Shown one piece after another: positions 34,806 through 46,726 of a stretch of 64,000 bases of DNA. Within the stretch, counting starts at the first letter, position 1. Each line of letters opens with the position of its first letter. The notes below the pieces were generated by a model that was given only the letters and a program-made list of their open reading frames with translations, searched no databases and was not told the origin of the DNA. The stretch comes from Cepaea nemoralis (Eukaryota; Mollusca; Gastropoda; Stylommatophora; Helicidae), in assembly GCA_014155875.1 (NCBI GenBank), contig JACEFZ010021378.1:62001-126000 (forward strand), in the 5' to 3' direction. A program made the translations under genes and the position numbers.

Positions 34806-35335
34806 CGTGGCCCCTGCTGATGATGAGTTCTACTAAGCTGATCCTACCCCGATCAACTTCGAGGAAAAGTTAGGGTCCATCACGGGCTCAAAATGATAGT
34901 CCTGTGTTTACCCTCACAGCCTTATTAATCCGAAAGTGATTGTTATCTATATGGGGTAATGTCTTGAAGACGCTTTTACTTCATATATAATGTCCGTTAA
35001 GTAAGCGAATGGTGTTTATTTATATTACATTTCATGTTATATCACCCTGTTGTCAAATATAAGAAACATGCACTATGCAAATTATATTTATCGTACTGTC
35101 GTCAATGTGTGTCCATTACATGCAAAAAAAAGTTTTCACACTAAGATACATGATATTGCACTTAGTCATAGATCCGCAAACTTTATAACCAGGTGAACTC
35201 AACCTTATCGCCCTTAGTATTACACATCTATTGTGGTTGTATCCCCTGATTACGTGAAAATAAGTATATGTGTTTCTATGTCTCACATATACGTTTCTTG
35301 GTTGACGGTATATTAGAACATCAATATTGGGATCA
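34806..35335. other. No gene recognised
   Basis: Bases 34860-34960 repeat 33945-34045 in part (AAAATGATAGTCCTGTGTTTA..CCGAAAGTGATTGTT versus AGAATGATAATTCTGGGTTTA..CCGAAAGTGATTGTT). The LINE-R copy thus sits between two related ~100-bp blocks, which may be a long target duplication or a pre-existing tandem repeat. Confidence 0.45.
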
Positions 35336-35339
35336 ATCA

Positions 35340-35850
35340 AGACATTTATTCATTCAGTAGAACCTTGCTCTCATAACAACCTTTTGGAAAACTTGGTCAT
35401 CAGCAAGATACACCCATTTGGAGATCATCTACCACATTCTGCACCCATCTTCTCTGTGGCCTTCCACTTCCCGTCTTCTTGGGCACACACAATTCATGAT
35501 TTTTCTCTCTAACGTCTATGATGTTTCAAGTGCAATAAATATTTCAGTTTTCTTTGTTTAATTGTCTTTAGTAGCCACCCTTCTTCAATACTCAAACCGT
35601 GTCGTGTGGATGCATTTGTTCGTTTCTGTATTTAAGATTTTCTTAGAACTCGTCTATAACATTTATATTCAAAGGCATTTATGCGCTTTCCAGAGTGTAA
35701 AGTAAGTGCCCAGATCTCAATGGCGTATTTCGCAATAGGAAAGATGCATGCACTTAAATATCTAATTTGTGTAGTTCTATCTGCCCCACACCATAATTTA
35801 TTCAGTAGTTTGTCATTGCTTTCTGAGCGACCGGCTCATTTATCCCGCAA
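35340..35850 (-). pseudogene. LINE-E RT C-terminal fragment
   Basis: Minus-strand codons read (with frameshifts) an LNKLWCGADRTTQIRYL.. region near 35770, then KRINAFEYKCYR, KYFGH-like residues and an ADDLQ.G region near 35420. The same segments are clearer at 56840-57245. The family is a non-LTR RT with a C-terminal RINAFE-CYRR motif. Confidence 0.6.
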
Positions 35851-36670
35851 GTCACCAGCGATGGTAGAACCGCTTCCAGTTCTCGCCCGCTACGAGACTC
35901 TGTGTGATAAACGGGATTACGGAGAAAGTGGTGTAACCCCTCGGCCAGAGAGACCGGTTGCCAAGTGGTAGAGCAAAAAATTTGACGTAAACAAATAATT
36001 GCGACAAAGTCGCGAACAAAAGGGTAATAGAAACTAAGACCTTGACGTGGAAAACAAATACCTCAGAAGATGTTGTTAAGAACAACAAAAACATTCGGAT
36101 CACAGAGCTTGACTAGAGAAGGAGCACATTCACGTCGTCTCTAATTTATAAAGATATTTACTGGCAGGACGACATTATTCATGGCTAAGATATATTAGAA
36201 AGGAGAACCTGAAAAGCAAGGCATTTTACTTATCAGGATTAAGTCCTTGAGACAGATGCGGAATCTAGGAATGCGACTGAGAATTTCACACCAGAAAGAC
36301 ACTTCGGTAACCTTAGATGGACAGAAGGATGCAATACTAAGTTGATAGTTCTCAGTAGCTAGTCTGGTCAACAGTTGAATATGTATAATTGATGTTTTCT
36401 TACGATCGTCCCGTTTGACATTTCCAGACCCGATCGAAACTTATTGAGATTCATAAATTGCCTGAATTGATCACAGCTCAAAAATCTGGGCTAATAAACT
36501 TAGCCGTATCAATGAGATTGCCAGCCTTCGAGTGAGTCCTTTTATTGATGTTCCGTTGATGCTTCTTTGCTGGATCGTTTTCTGCAACTCTAGACGATGT
36601 TTTGTTCGAGCTTATGTTTTAATGTTATGCCAGATCACGTCTCAGAAAACATTATAACATAATATTCTTA
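35851..36670. other. No gene recognised
   Basis: No motif in any frame. GGTTGCCAAGTGGTAGAGC near 35957 resembles a tRNA A box but no B box follows at a usable distance. Confidence 0.35.
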
Positions 36671-36671
36671 T

Positions 36672-37255
36672 ACAAGTGAATCGGTACAACTATCTCGGAA
36701 CATTTATACTATCTGCTGTGAGATGCCTTGAAGAGATTAGAATAATATATATATATATATATATATCACAATGGTACAGTTTGTAAGATGGACAACATAC
36801 TGACCAATAGAAAGATGTCAAGCGCAACGAGAATAAAAGATTGTTGAAGTGTTACATAGAATATTTACTTTTGTATGCCTATGAAATGTAGGTAATGAGC
36901 AGACATGGTGAAAAACACATAATGACATCCAAAATCTGGTTTCTGAGGAAATGACAACTAATACAACGGAAAATACAGAACAACCAATCAGCAAGCCTAC
37001 AAAAATTAAATGAAAACAGTGAACTTATTTGTAAATGAGATGCCGACAGTAAAATTGTTTGGGCACGCTTACAAGAAGAAATAAGCTAGAGAACTCGGTT
37101 ACACCAGGCAATTTTAATGAGAAAATAACACGAGGAAGGCAGAGAGGCAAACATCTCTATGGCTTGGCCACATGGCAGTGGGCCATAACTCCGGTGATCA
37201 TGTGAGCTGGCGAAACATGACAGCCCATGTTTATCATCATGGCACCTGATCAAGA
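36672..37255 (+). pseudogene. LINE-C RT C-terminal fragment fused to family P
   Basis: Plus-strand codons match VNRYNYLGT, RCLEEIR, KMDNILTNRKMS, LLYAYEM, a FGHAYKK-like motif and the AHVYHHGT end at 37250, with stops and a 22-bp AT insertion at 36745. It is followed by the GAGACACCATGGCACTGA junction shared by family P copies. Confidence 0.65.
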
Positions 37256-38130
37256 TGATAATCGTGAGACACCATGGCACTGACCAGCATCCCTACAGCA
37301 TATTGATCTAGACGGGCATGAAACACAAGCACAAATTGCAGACTTAAAATAATGTGCAGTAATTTTCACTAGTCACCTATTTCATTATTTGTGCTACCCG
37401 CCTTCTTCATTGCGTAATGAATATTGCAACCCGTCACAATCATTGTAAAATCTTAGGTAAAATGTGGAAATATTTGTAATAGGAGATCAAAGTATAAAGA
37501 GATATAAAACGAAATTGTGTTTGTAAGCAACAAGGGAGAGAAGGAAACATTTATTGAAGTATAAATGTAGGTTATGTAATGCAAATTGCTACTTTGAAGA
37601 AAGTATATCATGATTTCAAAATTAATACATTTGCCGATATGATCAAAAGGAACTAAAATGAATTTAAGCAATAGCAATATCTTAGATTTTCAGTATGCGA
37701 CCTCACGTGGTAGATAATATTTCAAACGACGTGTAGTCTACCTTCTGCATACTATATCTGGTGCACTATCCCGCTGAGTGCATTATTAGAACGTAACACA
37801 TAGGTATTTTTTGGCTGGCACATGTACATGTGCCTCATAACGATACAAAATAAGGTGGCAGCTATATTTAATGGCACCAATTAACAAATGATATCACTGT
37901 TCATCTTTGATTCACAAGTGGATCATGGTAGTCGCTGATACCTCCCCTAAAGCTCTAGTTATCTAGCAAAGACAAACCACCGTTTAATGTGTTCAACTGA
38001 AATGTAAGTCGTCAAACATGTAACATGCTTACCTTACACTACGTTCTAATAAGAGAATTTGGTGACAAAACATATTTGTGTCTTACCCGTTACTAGGTCC
38101 GCTCATCACTGTATCGACATGAAACTGACT
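37256..38130 (+). repeat. Family P repeat, left half
   Basis: Contains the junction sequence, CATGAAACACAAGCAC, AATGTGCAGTAATTTTCACTAG, ATTGCGTAATGAATATTGCA, the perfect 18-bp palindrome GGCACATGTACATGTGCC (37817-37834), CACAAGTGGATCATGGTAGTC, CGTCAAACATGTAACATG and TTGGTGACAAAAC. The coding-like KWI segment is present but has a stop. Confidence 0.7.
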
Positions 38131-38345
38131 TACACACTGACTCAACACCAAAGTGTTATTACCTCTGCCCATCGTGTACATGGTTGACCTCTTTGTCTGG
38201 TTTTATTTGGACTGTTCATCATTGTCTGTTGTGGTATAATGTTATTTGGTAGAGTATTTATATGGCCGAACCATTTAACTGGCTATTTTCTAATACAATC
38301 TAGCTCTACTATAACACACACTTTAGTCCTGATTTGTTGTAACAC

Positions 38346-38455
38346 GGAGTCGGTAGGGAGATTGTTTTGTTGAGTGTTTTTGAATATCTATTGTTACGTT
38401 TTTTGTTCTTTAATATTGGTGCCATTTGTCCAATTACTTGGTTTGCCTTACTGTA
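38346..38455 (+). repeat. Source copy of the 75-bp segment fused to LINE-C at 39010
   Basis: CGGAGTCGGTAGGGAG..TTGTTACGTT..TCTTTAATATTGGTGCCA recurs at 39011-39087 with about two differences. The continuation CATTTGTCCAATTACTTGG is shared with 640-720 on the other strand but is missing at 39.09 kb, where LINE-C starts instead. Confidence 0.8.
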
Positions 38456-38489
38456 TCTACGTTCGATCTCCTCTTATTAATGTGCAATT

Positions 38490-38562
38490 TGATAGCCATA
38501 TTGGATAAAACCCGGTGCAATGAGGTCGACCCTGTGGACTTTTAAACGACTTTTTTTTTAAT
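38490..38562 (+). mobile_element. SINE-1, 3' fragment
   Basis: AACCCGGTGCAATGAGGTCG, then ACCCTGTGGACTTTTAAACGAC and nine T, as in the end of the full copy at 58620-58670. The 5' two thirds are missing. Confidence 0.7.
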
Positions 38563-38930
38563 CAACACTTCAAATTGCAGCACCATAATAATCGCATTCT
38601 GTGTTATTACCATTATATTCAATTGATCTTTTCTTACAACCACACACAATATTGTTATCCCTTGGGAATCAATAACAACCTGTCAATGATCCTTGATTGC
38701 TCAACACAGGATACTAATAACAGAACAATTAATTCTACAGCCAGCTTCCAAAAATTTAATTAATGTGTCTTCATTTAACTTTCAGAACTGCAGAAATTAT
38801 GCAGCACATTTTTGTTAGTACCACAGCCACTGACTATACTATCACAAATAACAAGTTCTGTTTAAACACCGGAAAACTCAGCAATAACAGTTTATTAGAT
38901 TAAAAGTGACCTGTTTACAATCTATGTACA
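38563..38930. other. No gene recognised
   Basis: AT-rich spacer without motif. Confidence 0.35.
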
Positions 38931-38932
38931 TC

Positions 38933-38934
<2 letters not shown>

Positions 38935-39009
<75 letters not shown>
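38935..39009. repeat. (AT)n array
   Basis: About 37 AT units with one TATT break near 38966, directly before the chimeric LINE-C. A second AT array (39846-39894) follows the LINE, so insertion occurred into, or near, an AT tract. Confidence 0.9.
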
Positions 39010-39010
<1 letters not shown>

Positions 39011-39838
39011 GGAGTCGGTAGGGAGCTTGTTTTGTTGAGTGTTTTTGAATATCTATTGTTACGTTTTTGTTCTTTAGTATTGGTGCCAGACAATGAACAA
39101 GACCTGCAAAATTTAGTAGATGCGGTTGTTACACACAGTGAACAACAAGGGTTAGAATTAAATTGTAAAAAGACACAGATTATGGTCGTCACTAGGAAGA
39201 ACGAAATACCACAGTGTAATATACAAGTAAATGGGAATATTCTTCAACAAGTGAATAGGTACAATTATCTTGGAACAGTAATAACATCTGATGGGAGATG
39301 CCTGGAAGAGATTAGAACAAGAATCGCCATGGCAAAAGTAGCCGTTAGCAAGATGAAAAGCATACTGACCAATAAAAAGATGTCAATTGAAACGAGAAAA
39401 AGAGTGTTGAGGTGCTACATAGAACCTGTACTTTTATATGGATGTGAAGCTTGGACAATGAGCAGCCAGGCTGAAAAACATCTGATGGCTGTAGAAATGT
39501 GGTTTCTGAGGAAAATGCAAAGAATACCATGGACGGCCAGAAAGACCAATGAACAAGTCCTTCAAGAAACAAATGAAGATCGTAAACTGATTAGAGACAT
39601 TAGACGTAGACATTCAAAATTTTTTGGACATGTTATGAGAAGAAATGATTTGGAGAACTTGGTGACAACTGGTAAGATCGAGGGGAACAGACCAAGGGGA
39701 AGACCTAGAAACAAGTATCTGGATGGCTTGGTCTTGTGGCATGGTCGAGACAGAAACACGGAACTGATCCACGACTCTGGTGATCGAGTGAGATGGCAGA
39801 ACATGACCGCCCACGCTTACCGGCATGGCACATGATGG
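39010..39838 (+). pseudogene. LINE-C copy with chimeric 5' end and a long open frame
   Basis: A 309-codon frame runs to the normal LINE-C stop. LINE-C homology starts at DNEQDLQNLVDAVV (just after YADD, absent here) near 39088, then KTQIMVVTRK, YNYLGTVITSDG, a CYIEPVLLYGCEAWTM region, MWFLRKMQRIPWTAR, FFGHVMRR, GKIEGNRPRGRPR, WHGRDRNTELIHDSGD and AHAYRHGT. The 75 bp before it come from an unrelated repeat also at 38346. The ORF Met at 38906 lies in the AT array and is not meaningful. No catalytic motif is present. The tail is ATGGATG then AT. Confidence 0.85.
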
Positions 39839-39843
39839 ATGAT

Positions 39844-39845
<2 letters not shown>

Positions 39846-39894
<49 letters not shown>
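39846..39894. repeat. (AT)n array
   Basis: About 24 AT units following the LINE-C tail. Confidence 0.9.
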
Positions 39895-39900
<6 letters not shown>

Positions 39901-40405
39901 GCATAAGGCATGATGGAGTCAAAATTGGCGAGGGTAGCGATTATAATGGATATAGAAATAAAAGGACATTGGACTGTATCAGACATAATATTATTAGTAA
40001 AGTATTTTGATGATTATAAGCCTTCACTCTTACCTGCGTCAACAGAGAGACATCAATGGAATATCCTTAAACGAATTCTCACTTTGACTGAATCCAATTT
40101 TCATATTGATTGCCTTAAAACAGAATTTGGCAATTTGCTTATTCTAAATTACTCGATTGTTCCCTTACGTTGAAAACAATATGGCGTCTTGCCTACATAT
40201 CAATTTCTCAGCAGCCTGTTATTACAACCATATATCAGCTGGCTAGCGTAAAAACATTAGTGAGAATGTTTTTTTTTCCCTTGACAATTATATGTAAACA
40301 TACAAATATATGCATTTCCGCAAAATGACAGATAATAAGCAGCATATTCACACCAACCCTATGTTACCAATCTCGAACCTGGACTTTATCCAAATCACAC
40401 TTTCG
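39895..40405. other. No gene recognised
   Basis: An 87-codon plus-strand frame at 39910-40173 (TESNFHIDCLKTEFGNL..) shows no family I recognise; other frames are short. Confidence 0.35.
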
Positions 40406-40409
40406 CAAA

Positions 40410-40790
40410 ATCAACACCTGCGAGATGAGATGCCTGAGGAGAGCTGCCAACTTAACAATCAGAGGCCGAGCAAGAAATGCTGTTATCAGACAGACTGTGG
40501 GATCAACACCTAGTGCCAAATTTATTGAAAGACAGAAGATCAAGTGGTTTGGCAATGTCGTTAGAATGCAGCACCATCAACTAACATAACTGGCCTTACA
40601 ACAAAGATCATCTGCGACGAGACCAAGAGGACACCCAAAAAGAAAGTGGATTGACGACATCAAAGACATTGTACAATCACACGGAATGAGACTATCCAGT
40701 GCCGCCCATCGGGTGCTGGAGCGCAAATTATTCCTCCCCACGACGCTTGAAGGCAGAAGTGGAAGATTTTGATGATGATGATGGTATCAG
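40410..40790 (+). pseudogene. LINE-F RT C-terminal fragment
   Basis: Plus-strand frame with one stop: MRCLRRAANLTIRG near 40427, KFIERQKIKWFGNVVRMQ near 40517, a TRPRGHPKRKWIDDIKD basic segment near 40617, and HRVLERKLFLPTTLEGRSG near 40706, ending in a GATGATGATGATGG tail. The W(F/L)G-VVRM and RPRG-P-RKW motifs are typical of the C-terminus of RTE-type LINE RTs. Confidence 0.7.
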
Positions 40791-41505
40791 TCATATTACA
40801 GGTAGGTAGGAATGTTCCTTCTCGGCTGTTCCTAAGTGTAGTTTAATTCTGAATTGTGTAAGGTGCACGCCAGGTATCCACAATGTCACACCAGTTGTAA
40901 CCAAGTTCTCTAGTATATTTCTACTCGTGGCGTGTCTTTTGAAACCACTTATTGACAAATCCAAGGCCATAAAAAAGTAAATGCCCATTATCTATATCTT
41001 ATGTTAGAGAATTATTTATACTTTCTAAGAGATCTTGCGTTTTTGGATTCAGAGTAATGCTTTCATTGCAGAGGCTTCGTATATACATGTTAAACATGAT
41101 CTTCCTTTCCTCCCTTATTGGGTATAGCATCGATTATAGTTGTACCCCTTTATAGAAAAACGTCATGGTCTACATGTTTCTACATTTCTAGCTACTGATA
41201 TTAGGGGCGACCAACACACATTACAGGGTTCCTCTGTCTACATGTACATACAACATAGACAATCACCCGAAAAGAACAGAACCAGAACAACGACGACTAC
41301 CAACCTCTTGACCGACAAGGGCAGGTCACCTTTAAGTCTTCGGACAGGGCAAACCGACTAAACACGCACATGTACAGATGTTGAGTGACTCACCACCATG
41401 CTCATGACGGCATATACAACGACATATTACGCTCTCCCGGATTTCGCCCCGTACAGCCAGCCAAGACGGGATTACTAAATGAGTGAGACGGCATGCTCTC
41501 AAAAC
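40791..41505. other. No gene recognised
   Basis: Bases 40850-40940 on the minus strand faintly resemble a LINE C-terminus (TRLVTTGVT) but too weakly to call. The rest shows nothing. Confidence 0.35.
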
Positions 41506-41509
41506 TGTT

Positions 41510-41900
41510 TGGAATACAAGAAGAGCTCCACAAACACTGTTGACTGCATCACTGGTTTGTCGGTGTAATCATAGTAGCGCTAATGCTAGAACAAGAACCA
41601 ATCATAGAATATTCAATTCTAACGCTATGTCGATACTACTGTATGTATCAGAAACACGGAGAAGGGTTAACACGATAACAAATAAATTACAAACATTCAT
41701 TAATGTGTGCTTCTGCAAAATAGACAGACTAGAGTTGTATGGGCGAATCAACATCGAAAGAACTAAACAATTACCAGTAAACCAAGAGAAAAAAAAAGAC
41801 ACGTGCTGGGAAGGACAGGCATAACAAAATCTCACAATAGTATTACTAGTAAATCAGTTGTCTGGGATCCACACAGCAAACGAAATATAGGACGACATAA
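41510..41900 (+). pseudogene. LINE-G RT C-terminal fragment
   Basis: RIFNSNAMSILLYVSETRR near 41605, NTITNKLQTFINVCFCKI near 41670, and IERTKQLPVNQEKKK near 41752 fit the thumb/C-terminal part of a distinct non-LTR RT (the LLYGxETW motif is degraded to LLYVSETR). Beyond 41,820 the reading is lost. Confidence 0.65.
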
Positions 41901-42299
41901 AATACAATGAGCAAGGATGTATAAATAGAAAAGATAATATGTAGTGGACGTGGACGGAGCTGGGTGGGATAACTAAGATTAGGACTCTGTTTACTTGTTT
42001 GTTATATTCAGACTAATTCCAGTTTAGTCTGCTGGTGAGCGTGACCTGAAGTCACGTGAACATGTGGTGGATAGAGTTGGGAAGTCGCCGACACCGAGAT
42101 GTTGATGTTGGTCTCAAGTGTCACACCGATTGGCAAAGCATCTTATTACAGAGACAATGGCTTTGGTCATGCACTAGTTTGATCATTCATCTAGTCTCGA
42201 TGGAAACAATAAGAAGCTACCTTACTTTCAGAGTAAGGCAGATAATACAATGTAATATAGATGCAGAACATGTAAAGGCGCTTTGAATTAGATAAATAT

Positions 42300-42640
42300 T
42301 TTGGAAATAATAAAGAACAGAGTTTCGTACGGTGTACATATTATTTAGGGTTATGCAATTAATTTAAATGTAAATTGTGATAAATTACTTAGATCTGCGA
42401 CAAGGGAGACAAAAAATCTTATGCATTGGAGTATAAATGAAAGGTTGTGTAATGCAAATAGTTAGTGTGAAAAAAAGAATAACATGATTTCTTTGGAAAT
42501 ATTGCCCTTATGATCAATAGCTACTAACATGCGTTTAAGTAAATCCGATATCTTAGATTCCATTATGTGGCTCTGCGTGGTCGATAATATTTAAAACTCA
42601 GCACATCCTCCTACTGGATGATAGATGCAGTATACCAGTA
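42300..42640 (+). repeat. Family P repeat, left part (before LINE-D)
   Basis: AAGGGAGACAAAAAATCTTATGCA, AGTATAAATGAAAGGTTGTGTAATGCAAATAG, and TTAGATTCCATTATGTGGCTC match 37535-37710 and 50990-51180. The remainder of this copy is at 46727-47030, so LINE-D inserted in it. Confidence 0.65.
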
Positions 42641-42689
42641 GTAGGCCTCTTTCAGTCCTGAAGAACTATAGAGTTGTGCCGCTGGAGAG

Positions 42690-42765
42690 GCACCAGACTG
42701 CACCGCGGTGACTGTATAGTCCAATGCAAGAGTGACAATCTTTGTCACAGTTGCCGCATCTGTAA
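42690..42765 (-). pseudogene. LINE-D C-terminal zinc-finger-like end
   Basis: The minus strand reads YRCGNCDKDCHSCIGLYSHR: Cys-x2-Cys-x3-Cys-His and a downstream His, a compact Cys/His cluster found at the end of this LINE type, probably for nucleic-acid binding. Confidence 0.65.
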
Positions 42766-43079
42766 GACGAGGCAGGTCCCGCAGTAAGTAACTGCGTTTT
42801 AAGTCAATGCCGCGTATCCTCAGTTTGTTGGATCAGATTGCGCTCAAAGAGCACCAGTCCGTTTCGTACATCTTTTCTAAAGGAACATCTGTCCGGTGCA
42901 ACACATCCCCACGTGTCTGGATCTATGGCAAGTGTTTTTATATCTTGTTTACACACATCCCTATATCGCATTTGGGATCTTACGGTTGGCCTTTTTCCCG
43001 TGGCTAGTTCTCAGTATAAGAGATCTTTGGGAATACGTTCATCCTTCATTCAAGATACATGAAGGCGTCTCTGCTTGAG

Positions 43080-44745
43080 GAGGGAGTGCACTATCAGCTC
43101 TTTCAAGCACGTGTTTGTTTGTTATGTGGTCCCTCCACGATATGCCCAGGGCACGTCTCAAACATCTCATATGGAAAGGATTCAACTATCTTTCGATTTA
43201 TACCCATAGAGTAGTGTGCTAACAACACAAGCTTTATATACTTAAACTTGTGTACGCTTTGTTAGTCTGTTATTCTCCCAAACCCTTTTAGTTATCCTGG
43301 AAAATGGTGTGGCCGCCTTTTCAATGCGTCTGTGGATTTTTGTCTCTAATGGAAGATTATCTGATATTGATGACCCCAAATACACAAACTCGTGGACGAC
43401 ATTCAATTTGTGATTAGACATTTTGATTGACTGAGGCGCACCAGCATTATTTTCCATCACCTGTGTTTTATTTAGGCTAATGGTGAGCCCAAAGTCTTTA
43501 CATGCGGCTGCAAAACGATCTATCAGCCGTTGGAGATCTTCTGCTGCATGTGTAGTCAGTGCTGCATCATCTGCAAAAAGTAGTTCTCTTATGCATCGTG
43601 ATCTCATTTTAGTCTTTGCCTTGAGTCTTGATATGGTAAGAAGTTTGCCATCAGATCCTGTATGGAGGTATATGCCTTCAGTGGCAGTCCCAAATACCTG
43701 CCTTAAGCGAACGGCGAAGAAGATACCAAAAAGTGTAGATGCAAGCACGCAGCCCTGATTTACTCTACTGCTGATTCTGAATGAATGGGAAGAGAGCAGT
43801 GTCAAATAAAATGGTCCCCTGTATGTTTTCACTGAAATTATTTCACGAGACTAAGAAGGGTGGGTGGACATCCAACCTTTCCAAGGATCTTAAAAAGGCC
43901 GTTTCTGCTCACGGGGTCAAATGCCTTTGTGAGGTTCATGAAGGCAATATATAATAGCTTCCTCTGTTCTCTACACTTCTCTTGGAGCTGCCGGAGTGAG
44001 AAAATTATATCGATGGTGGACCTGTTGGGTCTAAATCCGCACTGTGATTCGGGGTAAATTCTTTCAGCAAGAATGTGTAACCTGTTCAGGATTACTGGAG
44101 CAAACATCTTGCCTGCAATGATGAGTAGGGAAATGCCGCGATAGTTGTTGCAGTCGCTTCTGTCGCCTTTGTTTTTATAAAGGGTAACAATGTCATATTT
44201 TTGGGTACTAATTTTTTTCTTTCCAGCAGAGCTGAAATATTGCATACAGTTCTGAGATTATTGTTTCTTTGCTACATTATAAAATTTCAGGTGGAATACT
44301 ATCTTTTCCTGGTACCTTGCCGGATTTGAGAGTGTCTAGTGCTTCACTGATTTCTTTGAGGCATGGTTCGTTATCCAGGGCATTATGGAGGACTTTTGGT
44401 CGATGACTTCCAGAGCTTCTTCTCCGACAGTGTTATCCACTGAGTATAGCTCTGAGTAGTGTTCTACTCAGCGATCCATTTATTTCTCTCGATCTTTTAC
44501 GAGTACCTCCTCCGTTGATCGTAAAGGGGGCCATCTGATTTTTTGATAGACCGACATCTTGCTTGATGCCCTCGTACATTCCTCTTACATTTCCAGTGTC
44601 TGCACAAGTTTGAATTTTAACTAGAGAGCTGTAGCCAGTACCTGTTCGCACATTTTCTTGCCATCTGCTGTACTCTATTTCTGGTCGTTCGCAATGTCTG
44701 CAATGTTTTCTCTTAAAATGATGTCGTATACAGTGAGAATGCATA
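43080..44745 (-). pseudogene. LINE-D linker and reverse transcriptase
   Basis: A linker (44433-44744, GNVRGMYEGIKQ) precedes RT motifs: NNYRGISLL near 44150, QCGFRPNRSTIDIIF near 44040, FMNLTKAFD (motif A, with the first catalytic Asp replaced by Asn) near 43930, RVNQGCVLASTLFGIFF near 43770, LFADDAALTTHAAEDLQ (motif C, ADD intact) near 43580, and EFVYLGSSISD near 43390. A stop at 43838 and frame changes near 43240 break it. The loss of the motif A Asp alone would inactivate polymerisation. Confidence 0.85.
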
Positions 44746-44750
44746 TCTCT

Positions 44751-45755
44751 TTATCTCCAGCACTGAAAGCATCTCTTCAGAGTGTGCTTCAAACCAGTCG
44801 GTTGACTTAGTTTGCTTCTTGCCAAATGGTGATAGTGCTGTATTGTAGATTGTGTCATAAAATGACTCCATCTCTCAGTGGCAGTTCCGTTTGTGGGGGC
44901 ATGCCGAGACTGGGTGAATTTGTTGACCTTCTCTTTGTTTTGTGTGCCGCTGGTGTCCTTCCTTGGTCTTCCTTGTGTTCTGCTTCTGTAGATTCTCTTG
45001 GGCTTTATCTTTACCTTGCTGGAGACGAGTGAATGGTCGTTGTCGCAGTCAGCACTATGGTAGCTGCGAGTTAGCCGTACATTGCGGAGATTGTTGCGTT
45101 TAGTGAGCACCAGGTCGAGTTGGTGCCAGTTCTTTGATCCAGGGTGCCTCCATGACACCTTGTGTTGAGGTTTCGTGTCAAAGAAGGTGTTGGTCACGCA
45201 CAGATTATAATGGCTGCAGAATTCCAAGAGACGTTTTCCAATGTCATTGATCTTCCCAACGCCACACTGTCCTAGACATGAAGGCCAAGATTTGTGGTCG
45301 AAGCCAACCCTGACATTGAAATCCCCCAGGATAAATAGATGTTGTTTCTCTGGTGTGTCACTGACTTCTTTGCTAAGGTCCTATAAAACGTGTCTTTAGA
45401 TTCTGGTGCTGCATTTAGTGTTGGGGCGTAAACGATTATAATACTAACTGGGACTGCCTCTGTCTGGAGTTGGAGGTTCAGTATTCTTTCAGTGGTTTTA
45501 TGGACGTAAGCAGCTTGTTTCTGATAGCAAAGCAAACTCCATGCTCCCTGGTCTCTCCGCACGGCTTGCCATGCCAGTAGAAAGTGAAGTCCCTCTCCTT
45601 GATGTTTCCAGATTCGTAGAGTCTGGTCTCTTGCAAGGCGACAATGTCTATCCACAGTCTGAGAAATTCGTTCTTTATCACTGCTGTGTTGCGGGCATCC
45701 ACATTCTCGATTAGATCGTTTGAGATACCAGGGGTCGTGGTTCGTACGTTCCACG
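44751..45755 (-). pseudogene. LINE-D endonuclease domain
   Basis: Pieces in two frames: RTNHDPWYLKRSN leader, WIDIVALQETRLYESG (catalytic Glu) near 45640, HGVCFAIRNKLL, then after a shift SIIIVYAPTLNAAPES near 45430. Where a GDFN motif is expected there is WGISMSGL, so that catalytic motif is lost by frameshift/mutation near 45310. HQLDLVLTKRNNLRNVR near 45120 and SADCDNDHSLV near 45040 complete the domain with the D-H pair kept. Confidence 0.8.
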
Positions 45756-46726
45756 TTTCCAGCCTTTGGGCCTGTTGTTGGTTTTTTTTCTTCTTGTTGC
45801 TAGGTGTATAGACTGCGATTCATGTGCCAGGATATTCCCCCTAAGCTCCACACATCCTCAGGAGCAGATAAAACGTTGCTAGACAACACCTTATTGACTG
45901 GGGGATGACCAGCTTAGGCGGGCGGTAAGCTGTCTAATGAGATACGATGATCTCTCCCACCGTCGGAAGAAGCACCTGGCGCCTTGCTCTACGCCAATCG
46001 AGCATTAAGTCTTATAACCGGTAAGTACTGCTTCCCGTGTTGTGTAACCACTTTACGCGGTGCTGGAGTGACCTATTCAGGGCACAAGCCTAGGCAATAG
46101 AAGTCGGAGAAACAGCTGTTGCCCAGTAGCAAATTCCCCCTCTCCACGTCGCCGATGTTGACCAAGAGAAAGGCAGTAGCCAATGCAACTTGGCATCGGT
46201 GCCGTCGCTGGAGTTGCCAGAACTATGTTGTTTACAACATGGATTGCCTTAGGAACTCCATCTCCGGATTTGTCCTCAGGGTTTACTCACGAAAGCCTTT
46301 CCCATATGGGTATACCCGCAAGGCAGCGGAGGTTTGAGATGTAGAGTTCCCTCTCTTAGAAGAGATACCAACCAAGGATGACGAGCCTTCTCTGCCCGGA
46401 AATCAATAAGGAGGGAAGTCTACAAGTCTTCCTCCCTGGCAGTGACCACACTGATCGGATGACCGTAGCCATTGTCTCTATTGCGAGATCCTCTGCCCAC
46501 CGTCACTGACTTGACACCATAACCAGCAATTATCTGTCGGCTGCTCCCAAGTCCAATCCACCACCTGCTCCCATGGCTTCACGTAACCCTGATTGGGGGA
46601 AGGAGGGCTAAACTGGTAATCCACCTTGCCCAAGGGTGTCCCTTAGGCTAGCAGAGGGAAGGAGGCACCTTACCTTCCCTTTGATAGGGTGTACCCCTAC
46701 CGCGCTACCCTAAGATTCAGCGTAAT

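Larger units (their letters stand above)
42650..46725 (-). mobile_element. LINE-D, nearly full length (~4.1 kb)
   Basis: Minus-strand element with a ~900-bp GC-richer 5' leader (about 45830-46725), an APE-type endonuclease (about 44750-45755), an RT (about 43080-44250) and a C-terminal zinc-finger-like end (about 42690-42760). It splits a family P copy. I could not define a TSD with confidence. Multiple frameshifts and stops. Related non-LTR elements with a C-terminal Cys/His cluster occur in many animals. Confidence 0.8.

Noticed and set aside
45830..46725. Independent gene or promoter region next to LINE-D
   Set aside because: Higher GC and absence from other family P copies at this position fit the 5' leader of LINE-D; no open frame over 72 codons.
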